From positions 218,234,017 to 218,298,016 of the forward strand of contig JARDYH010000004.1 of the NCBI GenBank assembly GCA_029215795.1: a DNA stretch of 64,000 nt, given 5' to 3'. This DNA comes from Anniella stebbinsi. Taxonomy: Eukaryota; Chordata; Lepidosauria; Squamata; Anniellidae. This document shows, piece after piece, positions 63,665 to 64,000 of the stretch. How positions within the stretch are numbered: the first letter of the stretch is position 1; each line of letters opens with the position of its first letter. The translations under genes and the position numbers were made by a program. The notes beneath the pieces are model-generated. The model saw nothing but the letters and a program-made list of their open reading frames with translations, searched no databases and was not told where the DNA came from.

Positions 63665-63863
63665 AGTCTTCCTAGAAATGCTTTAATATGCCTCTGGGTA
63701 CCAGTTTCTGGGGAACAGAAACAGGAAGGTGCTACTGTGCTCATGTCCTGCTTGTGGGATTCATGTTGGGGCATGTGGTTGGTCACTATGGGAACAGAAT
63801 GCTGTGGATTAGATAGGCCTTTGGTCTCATCCAGCACAGGTCCTCTTACGTTCTTATGTTCTA
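63665..63863 (+). mobile_element. CR1-like LINE 3' end, plus strand
   Basis: 'gtgctactgtgctcatgtcc', 'tgcttgtgggattcatg', 'ggttggtcactatgggaaca', 'gaatgctgtggattagat' and the terminus 'cttacgttcttatgttct' are in the order of a CR1 3' untranslated region. It is the forward equivalent of 48063-48200. 5'-truncated. Confidence 0.85.
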
Positions 63864-64000
63864 GACAAGCATTGTTTCTAAACGCACCCAAAGAAAACAA
63901 TCCAAATTTGCAATAGAAGACTGGTTTCATTTCATAAAAAACAAAACACTATTCAAGTTTCCCACGTTTTTCAAGGGGGTTCTCTTTTGCACCCCTTTGC
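63864..64000. other. Unclassified end of the window
   Basis: No feature was recognised. Confidence 0.3.

Noticed and set aside
63490..63930. 146-codon minus-strand open frame
   Set aside because: Most of it is antisense to a CR1 3' untranslated region.

Overview
This window looks like non-coding nuclear DNA from a squamate reptile (lizard or snake). No conventional protein-coding gene, tRNA gene or rRNA gene could be supported. The evidence for a squamate is the repeat content: tRNA-derived SINEs of the Sauria type, a second tRNA-derived SINE family, CR1-like LINE ends, 5'-truncated LINEs whose C-terminal reverse-transcriptase (RT) protein resembles the L2 clade, many short terminal-inverted-repeat (TIR) DNA transposons, and a roughly 75-bp dispersed repeat that I associate with squamates. 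Family names are given from memory of protein and nucleotide motifs; no database was searched. Species or family cannot be told from this sequence alone.

Layout. 0.3-10.7 kb: Harbinger-like MITEs (314-849, 7290-7486, 7953-8179, 10047-10237, 10292-10704), SINE pieces, an L2-like 3' end (4990-5405), and AT-rich unique DNA. 11-22.3 kb: two palindromic hAT-like elements with GATC-rich ends (11065-11600 and about 15555-16110), a minus-strand L2 remnant (13536-14215), and the best preserved L2 remnant (21137-22045, 250 codons open). 22-31 kb: mostly unique sequence, with a CR1 copy split by an insertion (25715-26700), a minus-strand L2 and its separated upstream part (28050-29250), and simple repeats. 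31.4-40.5 kb: a cluster of hAT-like inverted-dimer elements with TAGGGTGACC ends (31457, 35719, 36323, 37388, 38631), ending in a very GC-rich palindromic block. 40.5-52.3 kb: Sauria SINEs, two minus-strand CR1 copies (43534-43920, and 48063-49285 split by a MITE), a pair of oppositely oriented MITEs, and a composite nested hAT-like element (50916-52269). 52.3-64 kb: microsatellites, one MITE, a 3-kb near-perfect palindrome (56304-59295) flanked by an exact 8-bp target-site duplication, an inverted duplication (61479-61860 with 62962-63350), and CR1 pieces.

How the parts relate. The most striking object is the 2,992-bp element at 56304-59295. It has hAT-type ends (TAGGGRTGTGCA), an exact 8-bp duplication (gttcattt), arms of about 1.37 kb that look about 98% identical where I compared them, and seven 145-162 bp tandem units per arm. 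Two other elements share its end type and its GATC-rich subterminal repeats but have unrelated palindromic cores. This suggests one mobilisation system (an hAT transposase supplied elsewhere) moving very different hairpin cargoes. A second theme is that the TAGGGTGACC elements are inverted dimers whose central spacer is found in both orientations, as if arms recombine and flip the loop. Identity figures and family names are eye estimates and should be checked by alignment.
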